Shown: positions 45,513 to 55,402 of the stretch, in pieces
How positions within the stretch are numbered: position 1 is the first letter of the stretch
Layout of the letters: each line of letters opens with the position of its first letter
Assembly (NCBI RefSeq): GCF_000427405.1
Contig: NZ_KE386491.1
Location: forward strand, 5,301,047-5,365,046
DNA length: 64,000 bases
Source of the DNA: Flectobacillus major DSM 103
GTDB lineage: Bacteria > Bacteroidota > Bacteroidia > Cytophagales > Spirosomataceae
Direction: 5' to 3'
Program-made: the position numbers and the translations under genes
The notes under the pieces: model-generated
Databases searched by the model: none
The model's input: the letters and a program-made list of their open reading frames with translations, nothing else
What the model was told of the DNA's origin: nothing

Positions 45513-46288
45513 TGGTACGTTTTTACACAACTTTATACCCTTTAATCGCTAAAGTATTGATAAGAAAACTGATATACCTATGTGAACCCAAACAGAGCGT
45601 TGCCAATCGCCCCTTTGTACATCGGCGGTTGCTTCGTAGTGCTTCAGATAGGCAGATAGATGCCCATTCGGCTGCTACTATAGAGGCTGTTGAATATGAA
45701 AGAAATCAAGGTGTTTTTACTGACGACGAACTGTATCTATTGAATGTACACTTTCCACAAGGAAATAGTCAAAACGATATTAAAGACCTATATTTGGCTT
45801 TTTTGCATGTATTTTTGATAGCTGAGCCAACAGACATTGTATTGGTGAATATGTCTTTTTCTATCAACAATATTCAGTATCCATTTGTATACGACCCACT
45901 GATTTTTGAGATGAGCAAAACGCTTATGGCTCGGAATATTTTAGTGGTGATGTCGGCAGGCAATAGCCAAAAAGACCTTAATTTACTAACCCAAAACGAC
46001 ACAAGGTTGGGTCATATCAACAACCTCCGTCAGCCTATTGCTAGCTCTTTTTTTACTAAGAATGAATCGAGTATAGTTGTAGGGGGGGAAGGCTCTAATT
46101 TTGGCGATATAGTTGACTGCTACTTTGCACCACTGCCGCAAATACTACTAGGGTCTAGGATTTTTGGAGGTAGTTCGGTAGGTGCTGCTCGTTTGGTGGG
46201 AAAAGTTTTACAGATTCAGGCCAAAGAATCTTCTCCGCTGAATACTCAGGCGTTAAAACAACGATTGTATGCTCCTAATCGTATTTGA
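45512..46288 (+). CDS. Degenerate subtilisin-fold (S8) protein
   Basis: A 258-residue protein that follows the S8 scaffold. DAHSAATIEAV fits the His block (His52 for HGTHVAG), IVLVNMSFS the strand usually NMSLG, ILVVMSAGNS keeps the oxyanion Asn, and GGSSVGAARLVG fits GTSMAAPHVAG with Ser kept. The usual VAVIDTG Asp block is missing; LIYLCEPKQ stands there with Glu as the only acidic residue. There is no clear signal peptide, though the first 22 residues are hydrophobic. It may be a weak or inactive protease. It is co-translated with the 114-residue protein and divergent to the sensor operon. Confidence 0.68.
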   Translation: MVRFYTTLYPLIAKVLIRKLIYLCEPKQSVANRPFVHRRLLRSASDRQIDAHSAATIEAVEYERNQGVFTDDELYLLNVHFPQGNSQNDIKDLYLAFLHVFLIAEPTDIVLVNMSFSINNIQYPFVYDPLIFEMSKTLMARNILVVMSAGNSQKDLNLLTQNDTRLGHINNLRQPIASSFFTKNESSIVVGGEGSNFGDIVDCYFAPLPQILLGSRIFGGSSVGAARLVGKVLQIQAKESSPLNTQALKQRLYAPNRI

Positions 46289-46316
46289 AAAAACTATTTT
46301 ACATACTACATAAGGT

Positions 46317-46378
46317 ATAATAAATATAAACTATCCCTAATCCTGGAACTAGGATTAGGGATAGTTTATATTTATTAT
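46317..46378. terminator. 28-base-pair perfect bidirectional terminator
   Basis: The arms 46317-46344 and 46351-46378 are exact reverse complements around GGAACT. The right arm reaches the first base of the stop codon of the DUF418 gene. It separates the convergent subtilase-like and DUF418 genes. Confidence 0.9.
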
Positions 46379-47607
46379 TATCGTTTCATTTTTTGCCATT
46401 GCCAATACGTAGCCGAACGCCAGAGCCATTCTATAGGGCCATAGTAATATTGACTGAGCCACCATTTACTAAAAAATATCTGTCCAATAAATATCACAAT
46501 TCCTAAAACAAAACACCACGCAGGGCTAAAGTTACCAGCCAAACCAAACCCATAGCCATAAAACAAAAGTATACCGATGGTACTTTGAAGTAAATAGTTG
46601 GTTAAAGCCATTTTGCCAATATACGATAGGTTGGTCAGCACTCCTTGCCAGCTTGTCTTACTCAGCAGCAGGCTAAAGCCAGTTATATAAAACAGAGTCA
46701 TGGTACAAGAATGAACAGAAAACAATAATTCAGCAAAGGCATTGAACCACGTAGGAAGTTTTTCATAGGGAATCGTAAATTGAATCGTTAAAAATAAGGC
46801 AACAATCACTACGTTGAGTACCAAGGTAAGCCACAATGTTTTGCGAAAAACGGGTTTCAGTGTGTCCAGATGCTCGAATACCTTTTTACGACCCGCCAGC
46901 AATCCCAATAAAAAGAAGCCAATTGTTACAAAAAATCTACCAGAGTTCCACTGAAAATCAGCTTTGAAAGCAAAATCCTGAAAGTTTTGATGGAGTATAG
47001 CCGTGTAAGTTCCAGTCTTTAGGGTTTGGTAGTTTTTATTATTTTCGATATTAGCTTTTTCGTTTTCTTGTTTTTGTATCTTTTCTGTCTTGGGCTTGTC
47101 GGGGTAATACAACTTATAGGTATTTTTGAGTAAAATAGGCGTATTAAGACATAATAAAATGGCTAAAACTGTTATAGTATTACTGTTGAAATAATTGAAC
47201 AGAAGCAAGAATACTCCTGCTATGGCATAAATACCCAGAATATCGCCTCGCCAGTGAATATGATGAATAAAGCCAATAATAAACAAAAGCACCAATCGCC
47301 AAAGAAAACGGCGGTTGAAGTGGGTATCGTCTGGTTTTCTTTGTGTAAATTGAAGAGCAAAGCTTACACCAAACAAGAATGAAAAAAAAGTATAAAACTT
47401 GCCTGATATAAAGATACCATCAATATAACTAACCACCGTCGAAGCCACATCGTGTTGATATACCTGCCACACTTTTTCGGGAATAAAACCAGCAATAAAC
47501 CAGCCAAGAGCATGAGCTAGTACAATACCTAAAAGGGCCGTACCACGAAGGCCGTCTACTATGGCAATGCGTTTTTTAAGAGGAGAAGAGATTGTTTGAA
47601 GGTTCAT
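46378..47607 (-). CDS. DUF418 family membrane protein
   Basis: A 409-residue membrane protein with about ten hydrophobic segments. It begins with IAIVDGLRGTALLGIVLAHA, close to the acyltransferase-3-like start of DUF418/YeiB proteins, and ends with the DUF418 block NYLLQSTIGILLFYGYG and GPIEWLWRS. Family function is unknown; acyl transfer across the membrane is suspected. A charged loop (about 185-205) faces one side. It is monocistronic. Confidence 0.88.
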   Translation of the reverse strand: MNLQTISSPLKKRIAIVDGLRGTALLGIVLAHALGWFIAGFIPEKVWQVYQHDVASTVVSYIDGIFISGKFYTFFSFLFGVSFALQFTQRKPDDTHFNRRFLWRLVLLFIIGFIHHIHWRGDILGIYAIAGVFLLLFNYFNSNTITVLAILLCLNTPILLKNTYKLYYPDKPKTEKIQKQENEKANIENNKNYQTLKTGTYTAILHQNFQDFAFKADFQWNSGRFFVTIGFFLLGLLAGRKKVFEHLDTLKPVFRKTLWLTLVLNVVIVALFLTIQFTIPYEKLPTWFNAFAELLFSVHSCTMTLFYITGFSLLLSKTSWQGVLTNLSYIGKMALTNYLLQSTIGILLFYGYGFGLAGNFSPAWCFVLGIVIFIGQIFFSKWWLSQYYYGPIEWLWRSATYWQWQKMKR

Positions 47608-47791
47608 CGTAAAAGGGGTTAAAGGTCAAATATCTGATAAGATGTAAAATGCCGTAGAAAAGTTGCGTTGAATCCTGTTTTTTAGAGCAGTGGCAAATAC
47701 GTGTGATATAAGGCCAATGAAAAGGGTGAATTAGAGAGAGTATATACACCTAAAAACAAAAAATAAAAGCCAAAATTGTGAATTATAAATG

Positions 47792-47801
47792 CCCGATCGG
47801 G
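47792..47801. promoter_or_regulatory. CCCGATCGGG palindrome upstream of the carboxylase gene
   Basis: A perfect GC-rich 10-base palindrome inside a very AT-rich 400-base spacer (47608-48011), 210 bases before the pyruvate carboxylase start. GTATCTTTTT follows it. It may be a protein-binding site or a weak terminator. No other element was recognised in the spacer. Confidence 0.3.
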
Positions 47802-48011
47802 TATCTTTTTGTACCTAACCAGAACAAAATTGCATCTTTCTAATATAAGCCAAATTTTCTTGTGAAAGTTTGGTTAAATACCCAATTTATTTTTGATTTT
47901 TGTATGATTTAACGAGACTTTATTCTGTTTTATTAGTATCCAGGAAAAGAAATGGCTAAATGCCATGTATATTCTTGGTAGTTCAAAACTCCAAACTGAC
48001 AAACTCAAAAA

Positions 48012-51000
48012 ATGCCACAACCATACGTCCAACAAATCAATAGCTTACTAATCGCCAATCGTGGTGAAATCGCTATCCGTATCATGCGTGCTGCCTCTGA
48101 GTTAGGTATCCGTACGGTTGCTGTTTACACATTTGAAGACCGCTACTCGCTGCACCGATACAAAGCAGACGAAGCATATCAAATTGGTAAGAATGATGAA
48201 CCTCTGAAACCTTATCTCGATATTGAGGGGTTAATCAAACTATGTAAGGAGAAAAATATTGATGCCATTCACCCAGGTTATGGTTTCTTATCTGAAAACG
48301 TAACATTGGCACGTCGTTGCCGTGAAGAAGGTATCAAGTTTGTAGGGCCTTCGCCCGAAGCCATGGATGCCCTTGGCGACAAAGTAGCTGCCAAATCGGC
48401 CGCTAGAAAGGCGAATGTGCCAATGATTGAGGATTCAAAAGTAGATTTAACTTCTTTTGAGATTGCTCTTTCTGAAGCTAAAAAAATCGGCTTTCCCGTA
48501 ATGGTAAAAGCTGCCGCTGGTGGTGGTGGACGAGGAATGCGTGTGGTACGTGAAGAGGAGGCTTTAGAAAAAGCTTTTAGTGAAGCGAAAAACGAAGCAA
48601 AAAATGCTTTTGGCGACGATACTATTTTTATCGAAAAGTTTATCGACCAACCTAAGCATATCGAAGTTCAGCTACTGGGCGACCAACACGGTAATTTGGT
48701 GCATTTATACGAAAGAGACTGTTCGGTACAACGCCGTTTCCAAAAAGTAGTGGAGGTGGCTCCGTCGGTGGGCTTAAAAGAAGAAACCAAACAGAAACTT
48801 TACCAATATGCTTTATCAATTGGTAAAGCTGTAAATTATTATAATGCTGGTACTGTTGAGTTTTTGGTTGACCTTGACGAGAATATTTACTTTATCGAAG
48901 TAAACCCTCGTGTACAAGTAGAACACACTATTACTGAAGAAGTAACAGGTATTGATATTGTACGTACACAATTGTTGATTGCCCAAAATTATAAGCTCTC
49001 AGACCCTAATATCTATATTCTTCGCCAAGAAGATATTCCATTGAAGGGTTATGCTATTCAGTGTCGTATTACTACCGAAGACCCAGCCAATGGTTTCAAA
49101 CCCGATTTTGGTACTATTATTGCCTATCGTAACGCTGCTGGTTTTGGTATTCGTTTAGATGAAGGCTCGTCGTATCCAGGGGTTAAAATCTCTCCTTATT
49201 TCGACTCAATGTTGGTGAAGGTATCGGCCAAAGGTAGAACCCTCAAGGGAGCTTCCGAGCGTTTGTTACGTGCCCTTACCGAATTCCGTATTCGTGGGGT
49301 AAAAACCAATATTCCGTTTTTACGCAATGTAATTCAACACCCAATTTTCCAACAAGGAAAATGCGTGGTACAGTTTATAGATTCACATCCCGAGTTATTT
49401 GATTTTACCACTACCCGTGATCGCTCTACCAAAGCATTACGCTATTTGGGCGAAGTGGTAGTAAATGGTAACCCAGACGTAAAAGTAAAAAATGAAAGAA
49501 CTTTCAGAACGCCAGTAATTCCTGCGTTCGATGAGTATGCCGAATATCCATTAGGAAACAAACAACGTTTGGATTCTATGGGGGCCGACAAATTTGCCCA
49601 ATGGGTAAAAGACCAAAAGCAAATTCTGTACACCGATACTACCTTCCGTGATGGTCACCAATCGTTGTTGGCTACACGTGTACGTACCCGTGATATGCTG
49701 GCTGTGGCCGAAGGTTTTGCCAAAAGCTTCCCAGAATTATTCTCTATGGAAGTTTGGGGTGGCGCTACCTTCGATGTATCAATGCGTTTCTTGAACGAAT
49801 CGCCTTGGAAACGTCTCGAAGCCTTCCGCGAAGCTATGCCAAACATGTTGTTGCAAATGCTTTTCCGTGGCTCTAATGCTGTTGGTTATTCGGCCTATCC
49901 CGACAACTTGATTGAAAAATTTGTTGAAAAATCTGCAGAAACGGGTATCGACGTATTCCGTATTTTTGATTCACTCAACTGGGTCGAAGCCATGAAGGTG
50001 TCGATTCGTGCAGTACGCGAAAGAACCAACGCTATTGCAGAAGCATCTATTTGTTATACTGGCGATATTTTCAATAACGAAAAATATACCCTTCAGTACT
50101 ACCTAGATATGGCTCGTCAGTTGGAAGACGAAGGAGCTCATATTTTGTGTATCAAAGACATGGCTGGTTTGTTAAGACCTTACCAAGCTCAAACTTTGGT
50201 AACTGAATTGAAGAAAGCCGTGGCAATTCCTGTGCATTTGCATACACACGATACGGCATCTATTCAGGCAGCTACTTACTTGAAGGCTATCGAAGCGGGT
50301 GTCGATGTAGTTGACTGTTCGTTGAGTGCTATGTCGGGCTTAACGGCTCAGCCAAACTTCAACTCGGTAGTGGCTATGATGCAAGGCAACGAGCGTGAAT
50401 GTCCTATTAATTTGCCATTGTTGAATAAGTATTCTAACTATTGGGAAGATATTCGTCAAATCTATTATCCGTTTGAATCTGAACTAAAAGCTGGTACAGC
50501 CGAAGTTTACGATAACGAGATTCCAGGTGGACAATATACCAACCTTCGTGGTCAGGCTATTGCCTTGGGTGTAGGCGACAAGTTTGAGCAAATGAAACTA
50601 AATTATGTAGAGGCTAACAAACTTTTTGGTGATATTGTAAAAGTTACGCCATCGTCGAAAGTAGTAGGTGATATGGCTATCTTTATGACAGCCAATAGCT
50701 TAACAGCCGAAGATGTATATGCTCGTGGTTCAACGCTTTCTTTCCCCGAATCGGTAAAAGATTTCTTTAAAGGTGGCCTTGGACAGCCTTACGGTGGTTT
50801 CCCTAAGCAGTTACAAGAAATTATCTTGAAAGGTGAACAACCTTTGGTAGGCCGCCCGAACGATACAATTCCGCCAATTGATTTTGAACAGGATTATGCT
50901 GCTTTTGAAGCTAAATTCCCAGAAAATCAAGAAGGATTCCTTGATTACCTTTCGTACAAAATGTATCCGAAAGTGTATGAAGACTATTACAAAGCCCAAG

Positions 51001-51872
51001 AAAGCTATGGCGATGTTTCGGTAATTCCTACCAATGCCTTTTTGTATGGTTTGAAACAAGATGAAGAAATTATGATTACTATCGATGAAGGAAAAACTAT
51101 CATCGTGAAGTTTTTGTATACTTCCGAACCAGACGAATCAGGTTTGCGTACTGTAACTTTTGAATTAAATGGCCAAGCTCGTCGGATCAAAATTTTAGAT
51201 AAGAATATCAAAGTTATACGTCCTCAACACATCAAAGCTTCGGTAAAAGGTGATATTGGTGCTCCATTACAAGGCCGTTTAAGCCGTATTTTGGTAAAAC
51301 CGGGCGACGAAGTGAAGAAAAATGCTCCGTTGTATGTAATTGAAGCCATGAAAATGGAATCGATTGTATCATCGCCATTTGAGGGAGTTGTTTCGAGGAT
51401 TGTACTCAACGAAGGTACAGTTGTTGAACAAGAAGACTTGGTATTGTCGGTAGAAGAAGCCGTATTGCCAGAACCAGACAAAGAAGAGTTCTTGTTTGTG
51501 TATGGTACGTTAAGAAAAGGATATGGCAATGAATTACACAAATTGATTGCCCGTAATTCTGAACTTATCGGTATTGCCAACTACCAAGGCAAAATGTATA
51601 ATATCGGTGAATATCCGGGTATTGTTCCTTCCAACGACACCGCCGATCAAGTAAAAGGCGAATTATATAAATTAACAAATCCATTGCGTTTGGTGAAAAT
51701 TTTGGATGAATACGAAGAATTCTATCCTGAAAACGAAGCCGATAGTATTTTCCTTCGTAAATCTATTCAGGTAGAAGTTGACGGAAAAACGATTGAAGCA
51801 AATGCGTATTTGTACAACCGCTCGGTTGATGGCTTATCTGTGATTACAACAGGCGATTTCTTAAACCAATAG
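48012..51872 (+). CDS. pyc: Pyruvate carboxylase with C-terminal gamma-glutamylcyclotransferase-like domain
   Basis: A 1286-residue protein. Residues 1-455 are biotin carboxylase (IANRGEIAIR, ATP loop AAAGGGGRGMR, IEVNPRVQVEHT). Residues about 535-810 are the carboxyltransferase barrel (YTDTTFRDGHQSLLATR, HLHTHDT metal ligands), followed by the tetramer domain. Biotinyl Lys1114 lies in EAMKMES. Pyruvate carboxylases normally stop near here (about 1150 residues). This one continues with a GGCT/AIG2-like domain (about 1160-1275): VYGTLRKG (1163-1170) and LDEYEEF, where Glu1235 fits the catalytic acid. The main reaction is ATP- and bicarbonate-dependent oxaloacetate formation; the role of the added domain is unknown. 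No frameshift separates the two parts. Confidence 0.95.
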   Translation: MPQPYVQQINSLLIANRGEIAIRIMRAASELGIRTVAVYTFEDRYSLHRYKADEAYQIGKNDEPLKPYLDIEGLIKLCKEKNIDAIHPGYGFLSENVTLARRCREEGIKFVGPSPEAMDALGDKVAAKSAARKANVPMIEDSKVDLTSFEIALSEAKKIGFPVMVKAAAGGGGRGMRVVREEEALEKAFSEAKNEAKNAFGDDTIFIEKFIDQPKHIEVQLLGDQHGNLVHLYERDCSVQRRFQKVVEVAPSVGLKEETKQKLYQYALSIGKAVNYYNAGTVEFLVDLDENIYFIEVNPRVQVEHTITEEVTGIDIVRTQLLIAQNYKLSDPNIYILRQEDIPLKGYAIQCRITTEDPANGFKPDFGTIIAYRNAAGFGIRLDEGSSYPGVKISPYFDSMLVKVSAKGRTLKGASERLLRALTEFRIRGVKTNIPFLRNVIQHPIFQQGKCVVQFIDSHPELFDFTTTRDRSTKALRYLGEVVVNGNPDVKVKNERTFRTPVIPAFDEYAEYPLGNKQRLDSMGADKFAQWVKDQKQILYTDTTFRDGHQSLLATRVRTRDMLAVAEGFAKSFPELFSMEVWGGATFDVSMRFLNESPWKRLEAFREAMPNMLLQMLFRGSNAVGYSAYPDNLIEKFVEKSAETGIDVFRIFDSLNWVEAMKVSIRAVRERTNAIAEASICYTGDIFNNEKYTLQYYLDMARQLEDEGAHILCIKDMAGLLRPYQAQTLVTELKKAVAIPVHLHTHDTASIQAATYLKAIEAGVDVVDCSLSAMSGLTAQPNFNSVVAMMQGNERECPINLPLLNKYSNYWEDIRQIYYPFESELKAGTAEVYDNEIPGGQYTNLRGQAIALGVGDKFEQMKLNYVEANKLFGDIVKVTPSSKVVGDMAIFMTANSLTAEDVYARGSTLSFPESVKDFFKGGLGQPYGGFPKQLQEIILKGEQPLVGRPNDTIPPIDFEQDYAAFEAKFPENQEGFLDYLSYKMYPKVYEDYYKAQESYGDVSVIPTNAFLYGLKQDEEIMITIDEGKTIIVKFLYTSEPDESGLRTVTFELNGQARRIKILDKNIKVIRPQHIKASVKGDIGAPLQGRLSRILVKPGDEVKKNAPLYVIEAMKMESIVSSPFEGVVSRIVLNEGTVVEQEDLVLSVEEAVLPEPDKEEFLFVYGTLRKGYGNELHKLIARNSELIGIANYQGKMYNIGEYPGIVPSNDTADQVKGELYKLTNPLRLVKILDEYEEFYPENEADSIFLRKSIQVEVDGKTIEANAYLYNRSVDGLSVITTGDFLNQ

Positions 51873-51897
51873 GTTGAGGCTTTAGCTTGATTATACC

Positions 51898-51935
51898 AAC
51901 CCCTCAGGTAGCAATGCTTGAGGGGTTTTGTTTTT
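51898..51935 (+). terminator. Terminator after the pyruvate carboxylase gene
   Basis: AACCCCTCA (51898-51906) pairs with TGAGGGGTT (51919-51927), followed by TTGTTTTTT. Confidence 0.9.
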
Positions 51936-51997
51936 TAGGGTATTTAAACCCAACTGTATAAATGTCTTGAGTAAACCATCTAACTTTTGCTAATCAA

Positions 51998-52005
51998 TAT
52001 ATTTG
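51998..52005 (+). promoter_or_regulatory. TAnnTTTG box before the lipoprotein gene
   Basis: TATATTTG matches the Bacteroidota -7 consensus and lies 42 bases before the start codon. No convincing -33 TTTG element was found at 19-21 bases upstream. Confidence 0.35.
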
Positions 52006-52046
52006 CATTATCTTGCTTACTTACTAAACTATAAAAACAGATAAGA

Positions 52047-52502
52047 ATGAAACTGATAACAAAAACTAGTTTGGCACTATTGGCAGTAGCTATGATGTCG
52101 TGTGCCAATCAAAAGAATGAAACGCCAAAGCTTGAAGGTACATGGAAACTAATATCAGGAACTTTGATAGAAAAAGGCGATACTACCGTAACCGATTATA
52201 CCCAAAATACATCTTTTATCAAGATTATCAATCCTTCTCATTTTGCTTTTTTACAACATGATTTAAAAAAAGGGAAAGACTCTGCAGCCGTATTTTCGTC
52301 GGGTGGTGGGCGTTATACGCTTATCGACAGCCTTTATACCGAGCATCTCGAATACTGTTCGGCACGAGATTGGGAAGGAAACGATTTTACTTTTACGATT
52401 ACCATCAACAATGATACACTTGTCCAAAGTGGTGTCGAGAGAATAGAAGCTTCGGGTATCAATAGGCTAAATATAGAAAAATATGTACGGATAAAACCCT
52501 AA
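52047..52502 (+). CDS. Lipocalin-like lipoprotein
   Basis: A 151-residue exported lipoprotein. The lipobox MMSC puts the lipidated Cys at residue 19. The mature part begins LEGTWKLISGTLI, a start typical of the small lipocalin-like/DUF4488 beta barrels of Bacteroidota. The ligand is unknown. It is flanked by the carboxylase terminator and the mutS2 gene, and is probably transcribed alone. Confidence 0.8.
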   Translation: MKLITKTSLALLAVAMMSCANQKNETPKLEGTWKLISGTLIEKGDTTVTDYTQNTSFIKIINPSHFAFLQHDLKKGKDSAAVFSSGGGRYTLIDSLYTEHLEYCSARDWEGNDFTFTITINNDTLVQSGVERIEASGINRLNIEKYVRIKP

Positions 52503-52757
52503 TATGAGCAACGATATGTTTTTAGGTATTTTGGCTCAAAATAGAAGGCTTTTTCTGCTACTTAGGGTATTTTTAGTGGATAGCCTTCAATTTAAGATAT
52601 ATTCCAACTAGATAGGTTTTTGTTTTCGCCAAAAAGGTTTGAACTTTGTATTTTAATTGGAAGTTTACTAAATATAGGCTATTTACTTTCGATACACGGT
52701 TGGTATTTCAACAACAACGACAAGCCAAACCAACCGCCGAAAGACCACACAAAAGAT

Positions 52758-55232
52758 ATGTTATACCCCCAAAATATAGAACAAAAGTTAGGTTTCGACC
52801 GCATCAGAGAACGGCTTAGCGAATTATGTATTAGTCCTTTGGGAAGGGCTTTTGTAGAAAAAATCCGCTTCTCTGATAATTATGATTTGGTTCAGAAAAT
52901 GATTCGTCAGGTAGACGAAATGAAGGATATTATGCAGTTTGAACCACAGGCTTTTCCTTCTCAAAACTACCTAGATGTCAACTATCAACTGTCGAAGGCT
53001 GCTATTGAAGGAGCATTTTTGTCGGAAGAAGAATTTTTTGACCTCAAATTATCCCTTCGTACCATTCAAGAATGTCTTCGCTTTTTTGATAATAAAGAAC
53101 CCGAACAATACCCACAGTTGAGGGAGTTGTTGGGAACGGCTTTTCAGAACCGAAGCGACAAAAATCAGGAAGAGGTAATACCCCAAAAAGACCCTAAGTT
53201 AGAAATTAGAGGTATTTTGGATGCTTTAGATAAAATCATTGACGACCGAGGCAAGCTCAAAGATAATGCAAGCTCCGAGCTACAGGCTATCCGAAGACGC
53301 TTGTTGGTACAAGAAAACGATTTGCGTAAAAAATTGGATAGTATCTTGCGAAATGCTCGTAGCAATGGCTGGATTACCGACGACTTTTCGCTGACTTTGC
53401 GAAATGGCCGTATGGTGATTCCTTTGGCTGCCGAACACAAACGCAAAATCAAAGGTTTTGTTCATGACGAATCAGATACAGGTAAGACCGTATTTTTAGA
53501 GCCTACCGAAGTCCTAGAAGCCAATAATGAAATTCGAGAATTAGAGTCGGCCGAACGACGTGAGATAATCCGAATTTTGATGGAACTAACCGCTCGTTTG
53601 CGTCCGCAAGTGCCTACCCTAAAACGAGCTTATACTTTTTTGGGAATTATTGATTTTGTGCGAGCAAAAGCATGTTATGCTGTTGAATTAGAGGCCATTG
53701 CTCCATTGAGTGTCAATAGCCAAATTGTAGATTGGAAAAATGCTCGCCATCCTATTTTATTAGCTTCTTTCAAAAAAGCAGGAAAATCGGTAGTACCCTT
53801 ATCTATTACGCTCGATTCCGAAAATAGAATATTACTGATTTCTGGGCCTAATGCTGGGGGTAAATCAGTTACCCTCAAAACCTTGGGGCTGATTCAGTAC
53901 ATGTACCAATGTGGTTTGCTTGTACCAATGGCTGAGTATTCGACCATCGGTATTTTTAGGAATATCTTTATTGATATTGGCGATGAACAGAGCTTGGAAA
54001 ACGACCTAAGTACCTACAGCTCGCACCTTACCAATATGAAGCACTTCCTGGTACATTCCGACCGTAAAACATTGTTTTTGATAGACGAATTTGGAACAGG
54101 TACAGAACCAACTTTAGGTGGTGCAATAGCCGAGAGTATTCTTGAAGACCTCAACCGCTCAGGAGCTTATGGTGCTATCAATACCCACTATACCAACTTG
54201 AAGGTATTTGCCGACCGTACAAGTGGGCTTATCAACGGAGCAATGCGTTACGATGCCGAACACCTAGAACCGCTCTATGAGCTAGAAATAGGTAAACCAG
54301 GTAGTTCATTTGCTATTGAAATTGCTTATAAAATCGGCTTACCTAAATCGGTAATAGATAGGTCGAAAAATAAAATTGGAAAGCAGCAAGTGAGTTTTGA
54401 AAAACTGGTGAAAGAGTTGGAAATCGAGAAAAAGGTTTTTGCCGATAAAAACGTTGAAAATGCCCAAAAACAACGTCAACTCGACCAACTGCTAGAACAA
54501 TACCAGTCGTTGAAAAAGTTTTTGGATACCGAAAAGAAAACGATTCTGAATACAGCCAAAATTCAAGCCAAAGAATTGGTGAAAACGGCTAATCAAAAGA
54601 TTGAAGCTACTATCAAGGAGATTCGAGAACAAGGAGCTGACAAATTGGTTACTAAAGAAGTACGACAGGATTTGCAAGATTTTCAAGAAGCTTTGGTTGT
54701 TGAAAAAATAGCTGTTGCCAATTCGCCAGCCAAAGAAGAGCAAGAAAAAGATGTTGTAGAAGTGATAGGAGGCGATATTATAGTAGGCTCATTGGTAAGA
54801 ATAAAAGGGCAGGAAGCTTTGGGCGAAGTATTGGCGATTCGTGGAAAAGATGCCGAAGTGGCAATTGGTGATTTGAAAACAACCATCAAAACGAATCGTT
54901 TGGAACGTGTATCAAAAAAAGAATTTAAACAAAAAACCTCACCAAAAGCCAAGTTGACAGGAATTGATATGAACGAAAAAATCCAAAATTTCTCGTTCAA
55001 TCTCGACCTTAGAGGCAAAAGAGGAGAGGAAGCACTGGTAGATGTCGACCGTTTTATGAACGATGCTATCATGGTAGGTTATGACGAACTCCGTATCGTA
55101 CATGGCAAAGGCGATGGTATTCTAAGGACCCTGATTCGTCAGCATTTGCGAGGATACAAACAGGTAGCCAAAATGGAAGACGAACACGCCGACCGAGGAG
55201 GAGCTGGAGTAACTATTGTGAGAATGAGATAG
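52758..55232 (+). CDS. mutS2: Endonuclease MutS2
   Basis: A 824-residue MutS2, full length. The start is set at ATG 52758 (MLYPQNIEQKLGFDRI); the frame back to 52620 encodes a hydrophobic leader not found in the family. Core and clamp helices occupy about 1-320. The ATPase has Walker A SGPNAGGKSVTL (Lys369) and Walker B FLIDEFGTGTEP, followed by a long coiled coil (about 530-640). The Smr nuclease domain ends the protein (LDLRGKRGEEA, IVHGKGDGILR). It binds branched DNA or stalled collided ribosomes in other bacteria. Confidence 0.95.
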   Translation: MLYPQNIEQKLGFDRIRERLSELCISPLGRAFVEKIRFSDNYDLVQKMIRQVDEMKDIMQFEPQAFPSQNYLDVNYQLSKAAIEGAFLSEEEFFDLKLSLRTIQECLRFFDNKEPEQYPQLRELLGTAFQNRSDKNQEEVIPQKDPKLEIRGILDALDKIIDDRGKLKDNASSELQAIRRRLLVQENDLRKKLDSILRNARSNGWITDDFSLTLRNGRMVIPLAAEHKRKIKGFVHDESDTGKTVFLEPTEVLEANNEIRELESAERREIIRILMELTARLRPQVPTLKRAYTFLGIIDFVRAKACYAVELEAIAPLSVNSQIVDWKNARHPILLASFKKAGKSVVPLSITLDSENRILLISGPNAGGKSVTLKTLGLIQYMYQCGLLVPMAEYSTIGIFRNIFIDIGDEQSLENDLSTYSSHLTNMKHFLVHSDRKTLFLIDEFGTGTEPTLGGAIAESILEDLNRSGAYGAINTHYTNLKVFADRTSGLINGAMRYDAEHLEPLYELEIGKPGSSFAIEIAYKIGLPKSVIDRSKNKIGKQQVSFEKLVKELEIEKKVFADKNVENAQKQRQLDQLLEQYQSLKKFLDTEKKTILNTAKIQAKELVKTANQKIEATIKEIREQGADKLVTKEVRQDLQDFQEALVVEKIAVANSPAKEEQEKDVVEVIGGDIIVGSLVRIKGQEALGEVLAIRGKDAEVAIGDLKTTIKTNRLERVSKKEFKQKTSPKAKLTGIDMNEKIQNFSFNLDLRGKRGEEALVDVDRFMNDAIMVGYDELRIVHGKGDGILRTLIRQHLRGYKQVAKMEDEHADRGGAGVTIVRMR

Positions 55233-55322
55233 TAAAAATAGGCTTTGGGGCTTAGCCCTTGTGCCTTTTTCAACTTTTCTTTTTATTTTCTAAAAATATT
55301 CTCCGACCTTTGAGGGGTTAAA

Positions 55323-55367
55323 GGCTATAACCTCAAGGCAAAGCACAAATGCCTAGTGCTTATAGCC
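55323..55367 (+). other. Possible structured leader of the FKBP gene
   Basis: GGCTATA (55323-55329) pairs with TATAGCC (55361-55367), with an inner AGGC/GCCT pair and an alternative AAGCAC/GTGCTT stem. It lies about 35 bases before the FKBP start and may be leader RNA structure or the mutS2 terminator. Confidence 0.35.
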
Positions 55368-55402
55368 TGAAAGCATAAAAGATTCAATCAAAATAAACTA
55401 CA

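Noticed and set aside
52620-52757. Upstream extension of mutS2 with a hydrophobic segment
   Set aside because: It starts only at a TTG, is not part of MutS2 proteins, and the ATG at 52758 begins exactly at the conserved N-terminus.
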